A stretch of 64,000 bases of DNA from Eublepharis macularius (lineage: Eukaryota; Chordata; Lepidosauria; Squamata; Eublepharidae). The stretch's first letter is position 1, and each line of letters begins with the position of its first letter. The stretch spans positions 9,571,001-9,635,000 of the forward strand of contig NC_072795.1 of NCBI RefSeq assembly GCF_028583425.1, in the 5' to 3' direction. The position numbers and the translations under genes were made by a program. Positions 35,412-42,279 of the stretch are shown here, piece by piece. A model generated the notes under the pieces. That model was not told the origin of the DNA, did no database searches, and saw only the letters and a program-made list of their open reading frames with translations.

Positions 35412-35888
35412 TGTCATTTATAGTCCACCTTTCTCACTGAGACTCAAGGAGGATTACACAGTATGAGATTAGTACAATCAATATCAAGCATAAAAATCTG
35501 AATAAAAATGGAAGCAACTTAGCAAACATGTGGAAGGAGCCATGATAGTATCAATGACGACAGGCCATTGGAAGGAATCCTTGGCTCACCAACTCATATT
35601 CCCCTATAAAAATCCAATCTAGATGCTCCCCTGGAGGATGCATGCTAGAGTCTGCATGGAAAGGTATTACTTAATTACTTTTCGCTGATTTCCTTTTCAG
35701 GAGCCCGTGTGTGCCTGGGAGAACAGCTGGCGAAGATTGAGCTCTTCATCTTCTTCACCAGCCTGCTGAGGTCATTCACTTTTCAGCTTCCAGAAGGCAT
35801 GAAAGATCTCAGCGAAAAACCTATAATAGGGGCAACAGTGGCTCCCCCACCTCTTAAGCTCCGTGCTGTTCCCCGCTGTACCAATTAG
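7813..35888 (+). CDS. Cytochrome P450 family 2 gene 1 (exons 2-9, partial at 5' end)
   Basis: This is a CYP2-family haem monooxygenase, expected on the ER membrane to hydroxylate or epoxidise small lipophilic substrates using electrons from P450 reductase. Exons are 7813-7975, 9985-10134, 12164-12324, 13598-13774, 28536-28677, 30358-30545, 32091-32232 and 35701-35888. Their lengths (163, 150, 161, 177, 142, 188, 142, 188 nt) and phases match exons 2-9 of the nine-exon CYP2 plan. Visible motifs are C-helix WKEQRKF, I-helix TGTETTS, K-helix ETQR (ExxR), HPNHFLD in the PERF position, and [11 protein letters not shown] with the haem cysteine. All exons are open with GT/AG splice sites. Exon 1 is not in the window. 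The closest subfamily could be 2J, 2K or 2W-like; I cannot decide. Gene 2 is its tandem paralogue. Confidence 0.93.
7976..8872. other. Gene 1 intron 2, proximal part
   Basis: The first part aligns with gene 2 (aaacgagcttcctt, ttctctgtaaaaa). From about 8045 to 8830 the sequence is C/T-rich, with many gct and ctc triplets, and has no counterpart in intron 2 of gene 2. The open frames here are low-complexity. It may be an unrecognised repeat. Confidence 0.4.
8873..9072. mobile_element. 200-bp CpG-rich hairpin MITE
   Basis: This is a symmetric inverted repeat of two 96-base arms (8873-8968 and 8977-9072) around an 8-base loop. The ends read tcagggccgattccaga and, inverted, cctgggccaattccaga. 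The flanks acataaaa (8865-8872) and acataaca (9073-9080) agree at 7 of 8 positions and look like an aged 8-bp target duplication of the hAT type. The arms are very rich in CpG (gtcgcgcgtcgtc, ctcgcgcgag), unlike the surrounding intron. It has no coding capacity and no counterpart in gene 2. Confidence 0.75.
9205..9435 (+). mobile_element. CR1-type LINE 3' end
   Basis: The stretch from ggctgcctagggatgtggtgg through ggttgcc-type CR1 tail text (ggctgttcctgcattgggca, ccttccaactctat) ends in the CR1 octamer-like repeat attctatgattctatga. The same fragment stands at about 60840-61065 in gene 2 intron 2, so it was present before the duplication. Confidence 0.8.
9985..10134 (+). CDS. CYP2 gene 1, exon 3
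   Basis: A 150-nt exon after gggtgcag and before gtaagt, phase 1 at both ends. It encodes [17 protein letters not shown], containing the WxxxR pattern of the C-helix that contacts a haem propionate, then [12 protein letters not shown] and ESFARTKG. It is highly similar to exon 3 of gene 2 (61618-61767). Confidence 0.93.
10303..10521. mobile_element. 219-bp hAT-like MITE shared with gene 2
   Basis: The ends are tagagttgccaactccagg and, inverted, taggtttgccaacgtccagg. The flanks gcagtagg and ggagtagc resemble an aged 8-bp target duplication. The element lies at the same place in intron 3 of gene 2 (61937-62155) with the same length, so it predates the gene duplication. Confidence 0.75.
10665..11232 (+). 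mobile_element. L2-like LINE 3' end
   Basis: This squamate LINE tail ends with ccgccctgagcctgctgg, then ggaataaaaat and an aaataagtaa simple repeat. The upstream text (ctgctccagtgagaaac, cctggtggaatgttctgtcc) encodes the LINE's terminal coding part on the + strand, now open only in short pieces. Gene 2 lacks it: there the flanking DNA is continuous near 62340-62360. It was therefore inserted after the duplication. Confidence 0.7.
11743..11860. mobile_element. 118-bp MITE with 3-bp target duplication (copy 1)
   Basis: Terminal inverted repeats of at least 34 bases begin gggccaagctacacatgacg at both ends. The flanks are taa (left) and tca (right), consistent with an aged 3-bp PIF/Harbinger-type TWA duplication. 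Gene 2 has the empty site near 62845, within cagctaatgcaattttg. A second copy is at 38915-39043. Confidence 0.75.
12164..12324 (+). CDS. CYP2 gene 1, exon 4
   Basis: A 161-nt exon after tatttgcag and before gtaagt. It encodes [20 protein letters not shown], then [13 protein letters not shown] and, at its end, [13 protein letters not shown]. That end is the F-helix part equivalent to substrate-recognition site 2. The first 75 or so bases are the same as in gene 2 exon 4, and differences gather at the 3' end. Confidence 0.93.
12640..12985 (+). repeat. Penelope-derived terminal repeat fragment
   Basis: The end of this fragment (gactctcgaaagtttacact, ggtgccactggactctaatc) is a common tetrapod repeat tail linked with Penelope-like elements. 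Positions about 12886-12920 resemble a decayed hammerhead-like core: gactagggagctctgactc, then gaaag. The inner part has near-duplicated text (aagctgctttgtaccttt twice, near 12732 and 12752). Family assignment is by motif resemblance only. Confidence 0.45.
13075..13255. repeat. Inverted Penelope-type tail pair
   Basis: The left end reads gtccagtgacaccttaaag and the right end ttaaggtgccaggggacatt with caacagactaaaatggttac. These are the same tail sequence in opposite orientations. It is a small degenerate inverted composite in intron 4 of gene 1. Confidence 0.4.
13598..13774 (+). CDS. CYP2 gene 1, exon 5
   Basis: A 177-nt exon, phase 0 at both ends, after the strong acceptor ttcctgtag and before gtaagt. 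It encodes [18 protein letters not shown], with the conserved LPGPHQ of the F-G region, then [10 protein letters not shown] and [12 protein letters not shown]. Confidence 0.93.
13775..14704. other. Start of gene 1 intron 5, no feature seen
   Basis: This is AT-rich intron without a repeat or exon that I recognise. The open frames are short and unsupported. Confidence 0.4.
14713..16693. mobile_element. 1,981-bp hAT-like composite element (copy 1)
   Basis: It begins tagaggtgggcac and ends gcccatctcta. An exact 8-bp target duplication, gtcagtag, stands at 14705-14712 and 16694-16701, the hAT signature. It contains a (CA)n run at about 14932-14996. Relative to the 979-bp relative at 37582-38560 it has an extra block of about 990 bp (about 15170-16160), bounded by ttttaaac on both sides. 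No transposase is encoded. The element is non-autonomous. Confidence 0.88.
15170..16160. repeat. Nested block with tandem ~150-bp repeats inside the hAT-like element
   Basis: About four units of roughly 150 bp each carry gtggattttgggtggc, aatcaagaggatccat and a tgcgccgtggcagtgcc-like part (15470, 15620, 15770 and 15925 or so). They sit between long inverted ends: catgaattcatatgattttt near 15363 matches the inverse near 16110. The outermost ends, gtaaaaccaggatcc and inverted gtaaaagctggatcc, plus flanking ttttaaac on both sides, suggest a separate insertion with an 8-bp duplication. A deletion by microhomology in the shorter relative is the alternative. Confidence 0.6.
16702..17458. other. Gene 1 intron 5 spacer, no feature seen
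   Basis: No exon, ORF or repeat family is recognised here. Confidence 0.35.
17459..18246 (+). mobile_element. Fossil Ngaro/DIRS-type terminal fragment
   Basis: From about 17638 this segment matches the 3' terminal region of the element at 20984-27705 in order: cccacccacctc, gccggctgc, ggtttttcgcctacctt, ggtgagcacccc, cagacaggtcaaggcggtgg, ttaataaagtggccctt, and the end ggtggcaat. It is diverged, so it is an older relative than the main copy. It looks like a solo end fragment with no coding region. Confidence 0.7.
18722..18915 (-). mobile_element. Penelope-like 3' fragment inside BovB
   Basis: The inverse of the Penelope tail at 5930-6105 begins tattgtcgaaggctttcacg. It is flanked by an exact 13-bp target duplication, catctttaaggtt, at 18709-18721 and 18916-18928. 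It carries a hammerhead-like motif at 18811-18852. Confidence 0.85.
18811..18852 (-). ncRNA. Hammerhead-ribozyme-like motif, core retained
   Basis: On the - strand the order is ctgaaga, a hairpin of gcaagc with gctagc (five of six pairs), gaaac, then gtc and agg. All expected core blocks (CUGANGA, GAAA, GUC) are present. The acct before and the agg after can form helix I. Helix III would be only the acgt self-pair, suggesting a dimeric mode of action. Confidence 0.55.
19094..19609. mobile_element. 516-bp hAT-like element inside BovB
   Basis: It starts tagagatgggcac and ends ccaccccta. An exact 8-bp target duplication, gtcattac, is at 19086-19093 and 19610-19617. The interior is rich in self-complementary gaaccatgaac and aaccatgaac words and in repeated agaccccc-aacaagc text. 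It is non-autonomous. Confidence 0.88.
20671..20710 (-). ncRNA. Hammerhead-like motif in Penelope-derived repeat
   Basis: On the - strand: ctgaaga, a gtgag/ctcat stem, gaaagctt, with flanking tat and ata able to pair as helix I. It lies in a short Penelope-type terminal repeat (about 20620-20770) within or beside the BovB copy. Confidence 0.45.
20984..21154 (+). repeat. A1 split direct repeat
   Basis: This 171-base repeat begins tcggccccttcctggcaagc. It reads the same as 26926-27096, and the two diverge directly after cagtcgctcgg. Confidence 0.9.
26497..26925 (+). repeat. B1 split direct repeat
   Basis: This 429-base repeat reads the same as 27277-27705. It contains taaagttaataaagtggccc, with an aataaa polyadenylation signal, near its end. 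The A2 repeat follows directly. Confidence 0.9.
26926..27096 (+). repeat. A2 split direct repeat
   Basis: This is the second copy of the A repeat, directly after B1, giving the B1-A2 junction typical of Ngaro/PAT-type elements. Confidence 0.9.
27277..27705 (+). repeat. B2 split direct repeat
   Basis: This is the second B repeat. Its end, gtggcaat, is the right boundary of the element; gene 1 intron sequence resumes with ggggtgtttttctag. Confidence 0.9.
27706..28535. other. Distal part of gene 1 intron 5
   Basis: No exon is seen. A stretch around 27920-28060 (gaagaagccttttgtgtgaa, then ggcggtgtatacggtgg) looks like part of an unidentified interspersed repeat. Confidence 0.35.
28536..28677 (+). 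CDS. CYP2 gene 1, exon 6
   Basis: A 142-nt exon after aacaacag and before gtaaga. It encodes [17 protein letters not shown], then [16 protein letters not shown], the oxygen-binding I-helix, and MATHPDIQ. The usual alanine or glycine before GTETT is threonine here. Confidence 0.93.
28678..29764. other. Gene 1 intron 6, no feature seen
   Basis: Ordinary AT-rich intron. No repeat family or gene is recognised before the LINE at 29775. Confidence 0.4.
29775..30328 (-). mobile_element. Vingi-like LINE 3' fragment near exon 7
   Basis: The - strand encodes a LINE ORF2 C-terminal end: [20 protein letters not shown], then [20 protein letters not shown], a zinc-knuckle-like Cys/His end. The left end in window coordinates is the 3' end (aataaaggct read on -). 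A 10-bp target duplication, aaagcttcct, lies at 29765-29774 and 30329-30338. The insertion ends only 29 bases before exon 7. The clade name is by resemblance to squamate Vingi-type LINEs. Confidence 0.8.
30358..30545 (+). CDS. CYP2 gene 1, exon 7
   Basis: A 188-nt exon after gttttcctcag and before gtactg. It encodes [16 protein letters not shown], then [17 protein letters not shown], with the K-helix ExxR as ETQR, and [10 protein letters not shown]. The acceptor tract is ttttttattgttttcctcag, of which only about 19 bases separate the exon from a LINE target duplication. Confidence 0.93.
30825..31060. repeat. L2/MIR-like interspersed repeat, copy 1
   Basis: Text such as gtgccatactcagagcagtg, atcaatgttatccccatgg and gacccaaggccacctgcaga matches the conserved tail shared by L2-type LINEs and their SINEs in squamates. 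A second, related copy lies at 31367-31505. Confidence 0.5.
31075..31305. repeat. Penelope-type inverted tail composite
   Basis: The left end (gttgatctgcagtagaacag, aagtccagttgcgtctta) and the right end (ctcaaaagcttgtatcctga, gtcactggactcaaatcctt) are the same tail in opposite orientations. A decayed hammerhead-like core lies near 31191-31235. Confidence 0.45.
31538..31772 (+). mobile_element. tRNA-derived squamate SINE
   Basis: The head contains a pol III B box, ggttcgaatcc, at 31599-31609. It is followed by the usual SINE body (ctcactgggtgagctttggt, tcattgttgtgagaaaatgg) and tail (ggggagaaaggaaggatata, then aaataca). It is too long and too diverged to be a tRNA gene. Confidence 0.75.
32091..32232 (+). 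CDS. CYP2 gene 1, exon 8
   Basis: A 142-nt exon after ttcctttgcag and before gtaaag. It encodes [18 protein letters not shown], then [14 protein letters not shown] (the meander/PERF region) and FIPFGA, the start of the haem-binding loop. Confidence 0.93.
32497..32888. mobile_element. 392-bp hAT-like MITE (copy A)
   Basis: It begins cagggctcatttcaaggggg and ends ttctacaaaatgacctg, giving short inverted ends. An exact 8-bp target duplication, tctctgac, is at 32489-32496 and 32889-32896. A relative of 393 bp is at 56856-57248. Confidence 0.88.
33482..34250 (-). mobile_element. Penelope-like fragment with GIY-YIG remnant
   Basis: The - strand encodes [17 protein letters not shown] and [13 protein letters not shown], a GIY-YIG endonuclease of the Penelope type, with the element's tail at 33482-33600. 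The reading frame is split over two frames. A hammerhead-like motif lies at 33525-33563. Two near-copies of tctctattcaatcca-containing text (near 33784 and 33862) show an internal duplication. Confidence 0.75.
33525..33563 (-). ncRNA. Hammerhead-like motif with canonical core
   Basis: On the - strand: ctgatga, an agacc/ggctct stem with one mismatch, then gaaagctt. The core blocks match the hammerhead consensus CUGAUGA and GAAA. Helix III would again be a tiny agct self-pair. Confidence 0.5.
34260..35360. other. Gene 1 intron 8, mostly unassigned
   Basis: No gene is recognised. The section around 34480-34630 is more GC-rich than its surroundings, but I see no repeat ends. Confidence 0.3.
35365..35475 (-). 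repeat. (TTTA)n and LINE tail
   Basis: About a dozen ttta units (about 35368-35412) adjoin ttatagtccacctttctcac and gagactcaaggaggattaca, the inverted 3' end of an L2-like LINE. Confidence 0.6.
35701..35888 (+). CDS. CYP2 gene 1, exon 9 with stop codon
   Basis: A 188-nt coding part after tccttttcag. Together with the last base of exon 8 it completes [16 protein letters not shown], with the haem-ligand cysteine, then [16 protein letters not shown] and ends LRAVPRCTN before TAG at 35886-35888. The C-terminal length agrees with other CYP2 proteins. Confidence 0.94.
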
Positions 35889-36003
35889 AGTGTCTCATTC
35901 ATTTCTATCCATTTCTCCTGCATTCTTGTAATCATTTAACCCTCAGCTTCTTGATCAGAGATTTATGGGTTCCTAAATCAGTAATTATTATTTGAAAAAT
36001 ATT

Positions 36004-36240
36004 TAGGGGTGTGCACCGAAAAAAAAAATCAATTTCAGTTTCGGATCCAGGCTTTCTGATCAAATTATGTACTGTTATCATTTTTTTCTGATGCGGCATT
36101 TCTGGCTCTGATCTAATCCATTTGGTTTCTTTCGATATGAGTTTTGGACACATTCTTTGCAATGAGGGCTTCCAGGCTCTTTGGGGCAGCTGTTTTTGCC
36201 CTTGATGGCACAAAAATTATAAAAAATACAATTGTCTCTA
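36004..36240. repeat. Possible left terminus of a fold-back hAT-like element
   Basis: The text taggggtgtgcaccgaaa resembles the left ends at 3069 and 48428. I did not find a matching right end or a target duplication, so this may be a truncated copy in the 3' flank of gene 1. Confidence 0.35.
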
Positions 36241-36422
36241 AACCATCACTCTGAGTTTTCCCTTAGTTACACTACACAAACACACAACAACGGACCCTGA
36301 AGAAGTGAGGTGTGGGTGAGTGCAGACTGTAGCACAAAACTGACTGTGAAAGGAGTAATGGGGCAATGGCAGTATTAAAAACAATCCTGCTTTATGTTCA
36401 CTTTTACTTTTTCTACAGTGCC

Positions 36423-36428
36423 AATAAA
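36423..36428 (+). promoter_or_regulatory. Candidate polyadenylation signal for gene 1
   Basis: This is an AATAAA hexamer 535 bases after the stop codon of gene 1, and the first canonical one I see downstream. No transcript evidence supports it, and repeat sequence lies between. Confidence 0.25.
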
Positions 36429-36629
36429 TTATTCCTTTTCCATCCTGCTGTTGTCTGTTGGTTCCATGTTTACACGGGCTTTGAAGCTTTGTTCCCATGA
36501 AGAGCGGGTATTCTTGCATTAATTGCTGCCAGTCTTCATCACCCAAGTGTAGGCAGGCAAACAGACAGGCAGGTGGGCAAACAACATGATTGTTTGAACT
36601 GCCCACCCCAACCTAAACAGACCTGTGTT

Positions 36630-36895
36630 TTTTAAAATAAGTTTTCCGTTTGTTGTGGGGAGGCATGATTGTTTCGTGTCCCCTTCTTACATGCCCACAG
36701 TAATGTCAATCGGTACCTTGGGCTCAGGTAGAAATTTTCCCCAGGCGAGTTGAGCTACCAACTTCTGGGCATGGAGTAGGGGTCACTGTGTATGTGTGTG
36801 TGTGTGGGGGGGGTGAATTTCCTGCATTGGGCAGGGGGTTGGACTAGATGATCAGAGATGTCCCTTCCAACCCTATGATTCTATAATTTTATGAA
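36630..36895 (+). mobile_element. CR1-like LINE 3' end
   Basis: The tail text tgaatttcctgcattgggca, gggggttggactagatgatc and ccttccaaccctatgattct is a squamate CR1 3' end. It includes a short gt repeat near 36790. Confidence 0.65.
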
Positions 36896-37581
36896 AGCTC
36901 AAGAGTAGTCTAATGACTCAGAGGATAGAGAGGAGGAGGAAAAAATCCTAAACAGGCGTACTCAGATATAAGTCCCATGTTATTCAATAGCACTTACTCC
37001 CTGGGAAGTGTTTTTAGAGTTGCAGCTATGTTGAATTCTTCCAGGGCTTTCGTAAAGTTTGACTGATTGAATAGACCATTCCCCCCACCCCTACATGTCA
37101 CTTATCTGCATAGTGCCAGACTCTCCAAGTGCCTTGGGGTGGAGGAGACAGAGCAGTGCCTGTGTAGCACTGCAGAACAAAGCAAGATGCACCCCACTAA
37201 ATGGGTCTACTCAGATTCAAGTCCCATTTTATTCAATAGTACTTACTACTTACTCCCTGGGAATTGTCTTTAGAATCATGTCCTATGATTGACGTATGCA
37301 CATTCCCTGCCCCCCCCCCCGCTTCCAAATGTTTTCAGAGCTGATGGGCAGGGAGGGTTCTGCCCTTGCAAAGACCTAATTGACAGGGAGACAATGCCAT
37401 TGCACTGGACACCTGCAAAGGAAATAAAGGCAGAGTGCAAGTGAATAATATCTCTTCCCATTATTGCTCATTATGTGCCACTCTGGCTTAGATTCTGAGG
37501 AGGAAATTTGGATTGGCTGGCCAAAACACCTTCCTACTACCCAAAGTGAGCATCAGCAGCTCCCCTTACCACACCCACTGC

Positions 37582-38560
37582 TAGAGGTGGGCACGATCCA
37601 AAAAAAATTACTGATCAAGCTGATTGTGGATCTGCGCCGGCGACAAACCCAAATCACCGACCCACACCAATCAACTCCTGTTTCCAATCTGTGGATTGGA
37701 TCGGGGGGGGCAAAGCGGAGGGGCGCCCCACTGTTCCCAGCTATGTGGGAAGGTGGGTGGTGGTGGCGACCGCCGGGTGCGGCGGGCACAGGGAGGCGGC
37801 AAAGAGCCGCCTCCCCTCAGGGAGGAGACGTTCACACACACACACACACACACACACTTAGAGCAGAGGGGGGGAGTTTTTAACCTGTCCTTGCCTCTCC
37901 AAATAGAGAGAGAGAGAGACACCCCGTCAACATGTTTCAGTCAGCTTTTTTTAAAAAAGCAGGGACAGAATCCTCCATTCCTCCCCACCCAATTTGAAAA
38001 GCAAGCAGCCAGTCTTCCGAAAGCATATTTTAAACACACACACAGCCATGAATGAGGTTTTCCCACAAAATACAGTGTTTTAAAAGCAGGTTAAAAACAG
38101 AGAGCGACAGACAGAAAAACAGCCATTCCTCCTACAAAGCCCCAATTTTTTAAAAAGCAAAAAAACATTTGGAGTGCCCATGGCTACAGAACACCCCCTT
38201 CTCCCTCCCTCCCCTCTCTTCTCCCAAATGGTGATGTGTTGCAGGCTGCTCCATGGTTGGAAGGAAGCCCTGCTGATCAAGGAAAGCTGGGCTTCCATTG
38301 GGGTTTCCAGGGCGACAGAAGAAGGGCAAACACAGCTCAGGCATTCCCCTGGCTCCGTTGCCCCGGGAATAGATTACTGGCGCCTGATTGTCTGCATCCC
38401 CGATCAGATCCCAATGGCCCAAATCAAGCCCCAATGAAGCCCCCCCCTCCTGAACACTGGATTGGTTGCCGTGGATGGCACCGATCTGCTGGGTCCCGAT
38501 CGCGCGAACGCCATTATCGTGGGTATTTTTCTATCGTAATGCTGATCATGCCCATCTCTA
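37582..38560. mobile_element. 979-bp hAT-like element (copy 2)
   Basis: It begins tagaggtgggcac and ends gcccatctcta, as in 14713-16693. An exact 8-bp target duplication, cccactgc, is at 37574-37581 and 38561-38568. It shares a (CA)n tract (near 37831-37857) and most flanking text with the longer copy but lacks its internal ~990-bp block. It is non-autonomous. Confidence 0.9.
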
Positions 38561-38914
38561 CCCACTGCTCCCATCCTGTGGTCTCTGTAGAACACCTAAG
38601 GAAGCCGGCTGTGAGTTACCAGTAGCTCAACCCTAGAGTATGCAGTTTTAAGATTAAGGCTTGGAACCTATAAACAAGTTCCACATGTGCCAGGTAGTCT
38701 CTGCCATGAGGCATGTCTCCTCTTGTGCTGGCCCTTTTGTTTGTGCAAGGGCTTAATGAAAAGCATTCATCTTGCCCAAGGGGAACTTGTTTGTAAGATC
38801 CAGTCCCCAGGTTATATCTCTGGCTTAAGAGGTTTTTGAATCTCAAAATCAACATGAGTGTTTAGACACAAGAGGTCGCTGTTGTACACTGAACAGGTTT
38901 AGAAAATCATCTGT

Positions 38915-39043
38915 GGGCCAAGCTACAAGTGACGAATGACAATTGAACAGCAAGTGGATTGAGTGGAGCACAAGTGGAGGGCAAGCGGACAGGAAGGAAT
39001 ACACTTGCCCTTCAAGCATCATTCGTCACTTGTAGCTTGGCCC
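38915..39043. mobile_element. 129-bp MITE (copy 2)
   Basis: The ends gggccaagctacaagtgacg and its inverse match the MITE at 11743-11860. A 3-bp target duplication, tgt, is at 38912-38914 and 39044-39046. Confidence 0.75.
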
Positions 39044-39049
39044 TGTAAC

Positions 39050-39120
39050 TACAATAAGGGGTATTATAGGTATTGTAGGGGTATTATACGTATTATAGGG
39101 GTATTATAGGTATTATAGAA
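39050..39120. repeat. Short tandem repeat
   Basis: Degenerate units of ggggtattataggtattat are repeated about three times. Confidence 0.6.
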
Positions 39121-39249
39121 TTGGAGTATTTTCCTCAACTATGATGCACTCATGCCTTAATGAGAACTGTACCAGATTCCCCAATAACAGGTGTCCAGAG
39201 TCCAGAATCTAACTCGCTTATTGATGGATGTCGCACATGAAACTGCCCT

Positions 39250-39900
39250 TTACTGAATCAGACCATTGGCCCTGATTTATATTCAATAAAATCACAACCA
39301 TAAAGGTAATATATACAATGAAATATTTGCTATACAAATTCACAGAACTTACTGTTCACCACACCAATAACTCACATCCACGACCCAAACGAATCAGTAA
39401 GTACAGAGCAGTGCCGTTGAAGGGCTACAAACCAATTACACTCTATAAATACCAAAAGTAATTACAAAGCATAACCGTTATTTTTGCAGGTTGTAATGTA
39501 ACAGCCAATGAAATATTGCCAACATGTTATACAAAATTCAAACGGTGCAAACACAACCAATGGAAAGTCCCCAGGTCAGATTGACAAAATATGTATTTCT
39601 TAAAGAGCAACCCCCATTCTCTACGGGACCTCACAAGTAGCAGGATAAGTCTAATTCATTATTTAACCCATACGGATGAAGGCTGTTGAGTCTAAAAATC
39701 CAAGATGCTTCCAACTGAAGAAGTTGTCTAGCACAATCAATATATTTGGACGTATCTACCGTTCTCATCACAGATATTTTAATCTCCTTAAAATGATGAT
39801 TCTTCTTTAAAAAATGGTCTACCAGTGGTGCTTCTTTAAAAAAATACATTGGAATAAGTGTTCTGGATTTAATACCACCCTTCTGGCCATTGTGCAATAT
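39250..39900 (-). mobile_element. Penelope-like C-terminal remnant
   Basis: The - strand at 39897-39631 encodes LLQLEASWIFRLNSLHPYGL and ends NNELDLSCYL, the C-terminus of a GIY-YIG domain from a Penelope-like element. The 3' flank is AT-rich. The assignment rests on this C-terminal pattern. Confidence 0.55.
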
Positions 39901-40164
39901 GACTGAAGAAATAAGAGTCTATTGACCCACGCACTATATGATTGAAGCAAAAGGAAACAATTGATTTATGAACTCTTTGCATATATCAGAGGACTATATT
40001 ACACCGCTATATTGTATTTGAGCATATATATAGGATCACTTTGATATCTGTTCTATACATTTGTCTGTGCACTTTAGCTGTTTAGCTAATATAACTAGTA
40101 AACATTTTTGTATGCATTTCTAAAATTGTTTTGAATTGTTTCTCTACACCGGTATTGCTTTGTG

Positions 40165-40495
40165 TTGTTGACATGCTCCTAATACCAGCTGGGTTAAGGT
40201 GGGGGGCAGGCATTGTCACCTGCTCCACTCCTAATACCAGCTGGCTGAAGGGGGTGGGCATTGCCATCTGCTCCATTCCTAATATCAGCTGGGTTAATGG
40301 AGGGGGCAGGCATTGCTACCTGCTTCGCTCCTAACACCAGCTGGTTTAAGGGGGGGGCAAGCACTGCCACCTGCTCCGCTCCTAATACCAGCTGGGTTAA
40401 GGTGGTGGTGGGCATTGCCACCTGCTCCACTCCTAATACCAGCTGGCTGAAGGGGGGTGGGCATTGCCACCTGCTCCACTCCTGTTCCCTGCCTG
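40165..40495. repeat. ~50-bp minisatellite
   Basis: About six units each carry ctcctaataccagctggntnaaggngg, with n variable, followed by gcattgccacctgctcc. Unit length varies slightly around 50 bp. It is not coding. Confidence 0.8.
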
Positions 40496-41310
40496 GGCTT
40501 CCCACCATGGTATGTTTTCTGGAGTGATATGGTGAGTTACCTGGGCTTTCCTCTGTGGCAGTGCCCTCTGGCGGTGCACCAGAGTATAAAGTGAGTTATC
40601 TGAAACACGCTTACTCAATTATATAGTAAGATGGGGTGTGATGACACAATATCCATAATGATAACATGCTAAGATAGGGTTGCTAGCTCTTTACCCTCCT
40701 GATGGGAGGGGGCAGCAATTTCCTTGCCTTTGCTCTGCAGTAGGCTGATTTGGGCCCGCTACAAAACATGGGAGTGCTTTCAGAGCAGTGTGAAGATGTC
40801 ACGCCTGGGAAGTGACATCATTGCACTGTCCCAGGAGCACGCCTTCAATCCTGAACCACTCAGGCAGGCCAGGTCCTATCTAAGGGGACTGGTCTAACTC
40901 ACAATCTGCGGCTGTAAGACTTCATAAGAGGATACCACTGAGTCAGGGTTATGAATTTCTCCCTCCTCGTCTTCTAACCAGTCCTCTGGAATATATTGCT
41001 GCCCGGCTGCTAGTCCTTCTTGGGCTCTGGCAATAAATTGCACTTGAGGTGTTTTAGGCTCTTGCTTGGATTGATGCTGTGGGCACCTGGCTTGAGTGTG
41101 CCTTGCTTGAGCACAATGGAAACAAACAATTTGCAGTGGGGGTGCACTTTGCCCTTCAACATTTTTACGCTCCCAGCTGTTGGTATTTGGCAGACAAGGC
41201 TACAGATGGCTGGATGTAATAATAGACTTCCTTTGGGACCCTGGGGAAAACTCCCTTGATAGTGGTAGAGGTAGAACACAACTTACTGCTTGCTTCTGGA
41301 AGTAAGGTAC

Positions 41311-42130
41311 ACATGTAGGGATCCCAGACCCCTGGTGGGGGCAGGGGATCCCCTACTCCCGCTCCCCACCTGCCTCCCCCACTTACCTGAGCAGCAGGGG
41401 GTGTGCACCTTCCTTCCGTGCTCCTCCATAGTGCAGTGCGCTCCCGTGCACTGCAGCCAGCGGGATTGGGCCGGTCTGGGCCCAGATCGGGGATGCTGTG
41501 GAGTGCGGGAGCACTCCTGTGCTCTGCAGCTGCTGAAAATGGGCCTGGTCCAAGGCAAACTGGGCCCATTTTCAGCAGCTGCAGAACGCAGGAGCATGCA
41601 GCAGCACCCCAAAACCAGCCCATTTTGACACGGATCAGGCCCGTTTTGAGGCGCTGCAGAGCACAGGAGCGTTTCTGCATGCCACAGTGCCCAAAATGGG
41701 CCCATTCTGCCAAGGATTGGACCCATTTTGAGGTGCTATGGAGTGCAGGAATGGACCTGAGCTCCGCAGCACTCAAAACGGGCCTGTTTTGGCATGGATT
41801 GGGCCCATTTTTGAGCTGCTGTGGAGCGCAGAAACACTCCTGCACTCCACAGTGCCGGAAAAGCTCCTGCACTCTGCAGAGCCTCAAAAATGGGCCCGAT
41901 CCACAGCAGAATGGCCTGTTTCAAGCACTGTGGAGCTCAGGAGTGCTCTGCAGCGCCCCAAAACAGGCCTTCCCAGGGGCCGCATGATGATGTCACTCCT
42001 AAAGTAGCATCATCACACCTGTAGGAGTGTGTGTGTGCACTCTGCACATGCTCACCCCCCTCTCCCCAAAGGTAAGTGCCAGGCCCCTGTCCCCCACCTG
42101 GAGGTTGAGGGGGCCTGGCAACCCCTGCCG
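41311..42130. repeat. GC-rich non-autonomous element with degenerate tandem units
   Basis: The interior repeats gggcccattttgag/ggcgctg-type phrases and gagcgcaggagc-like text at roughly 60-75-base steps. The ends (gacccctggtgggggcaggg and, inverted, caggccccctcaacctccag) are weakly complementary. I infer a DNA-transposon-like repeat expanded internally. The open frames on both strands, up to 240 codons, are by-products of this composition. Confidence 0.45.
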
Positions 42131-42279
42131 AGGTGCAGGCAACTTGCTGAAACCTTTCCCAAACATGTGAAACCAATATTATTCATGAGACAGCTCTTAA
42201 AGCTAACCTCCCATAACAACATGTTTCTCAGATACAGTTATTCTATCCCGACAGAGGGCTTTAAACTAAATCCTATGGG

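Noticed and set aside
40165-40495. CRISPR-like array
   Set aside because: The units are contiguous minisatellite repeats without unique spacers, in a vertebrate genome.
41283-41987. Overlapping open frames on both strands (up to 240 codons)
   Set aside because: They come from a GC-rich degenerate tandem repeat with few chance stops; no protein motif is visible.
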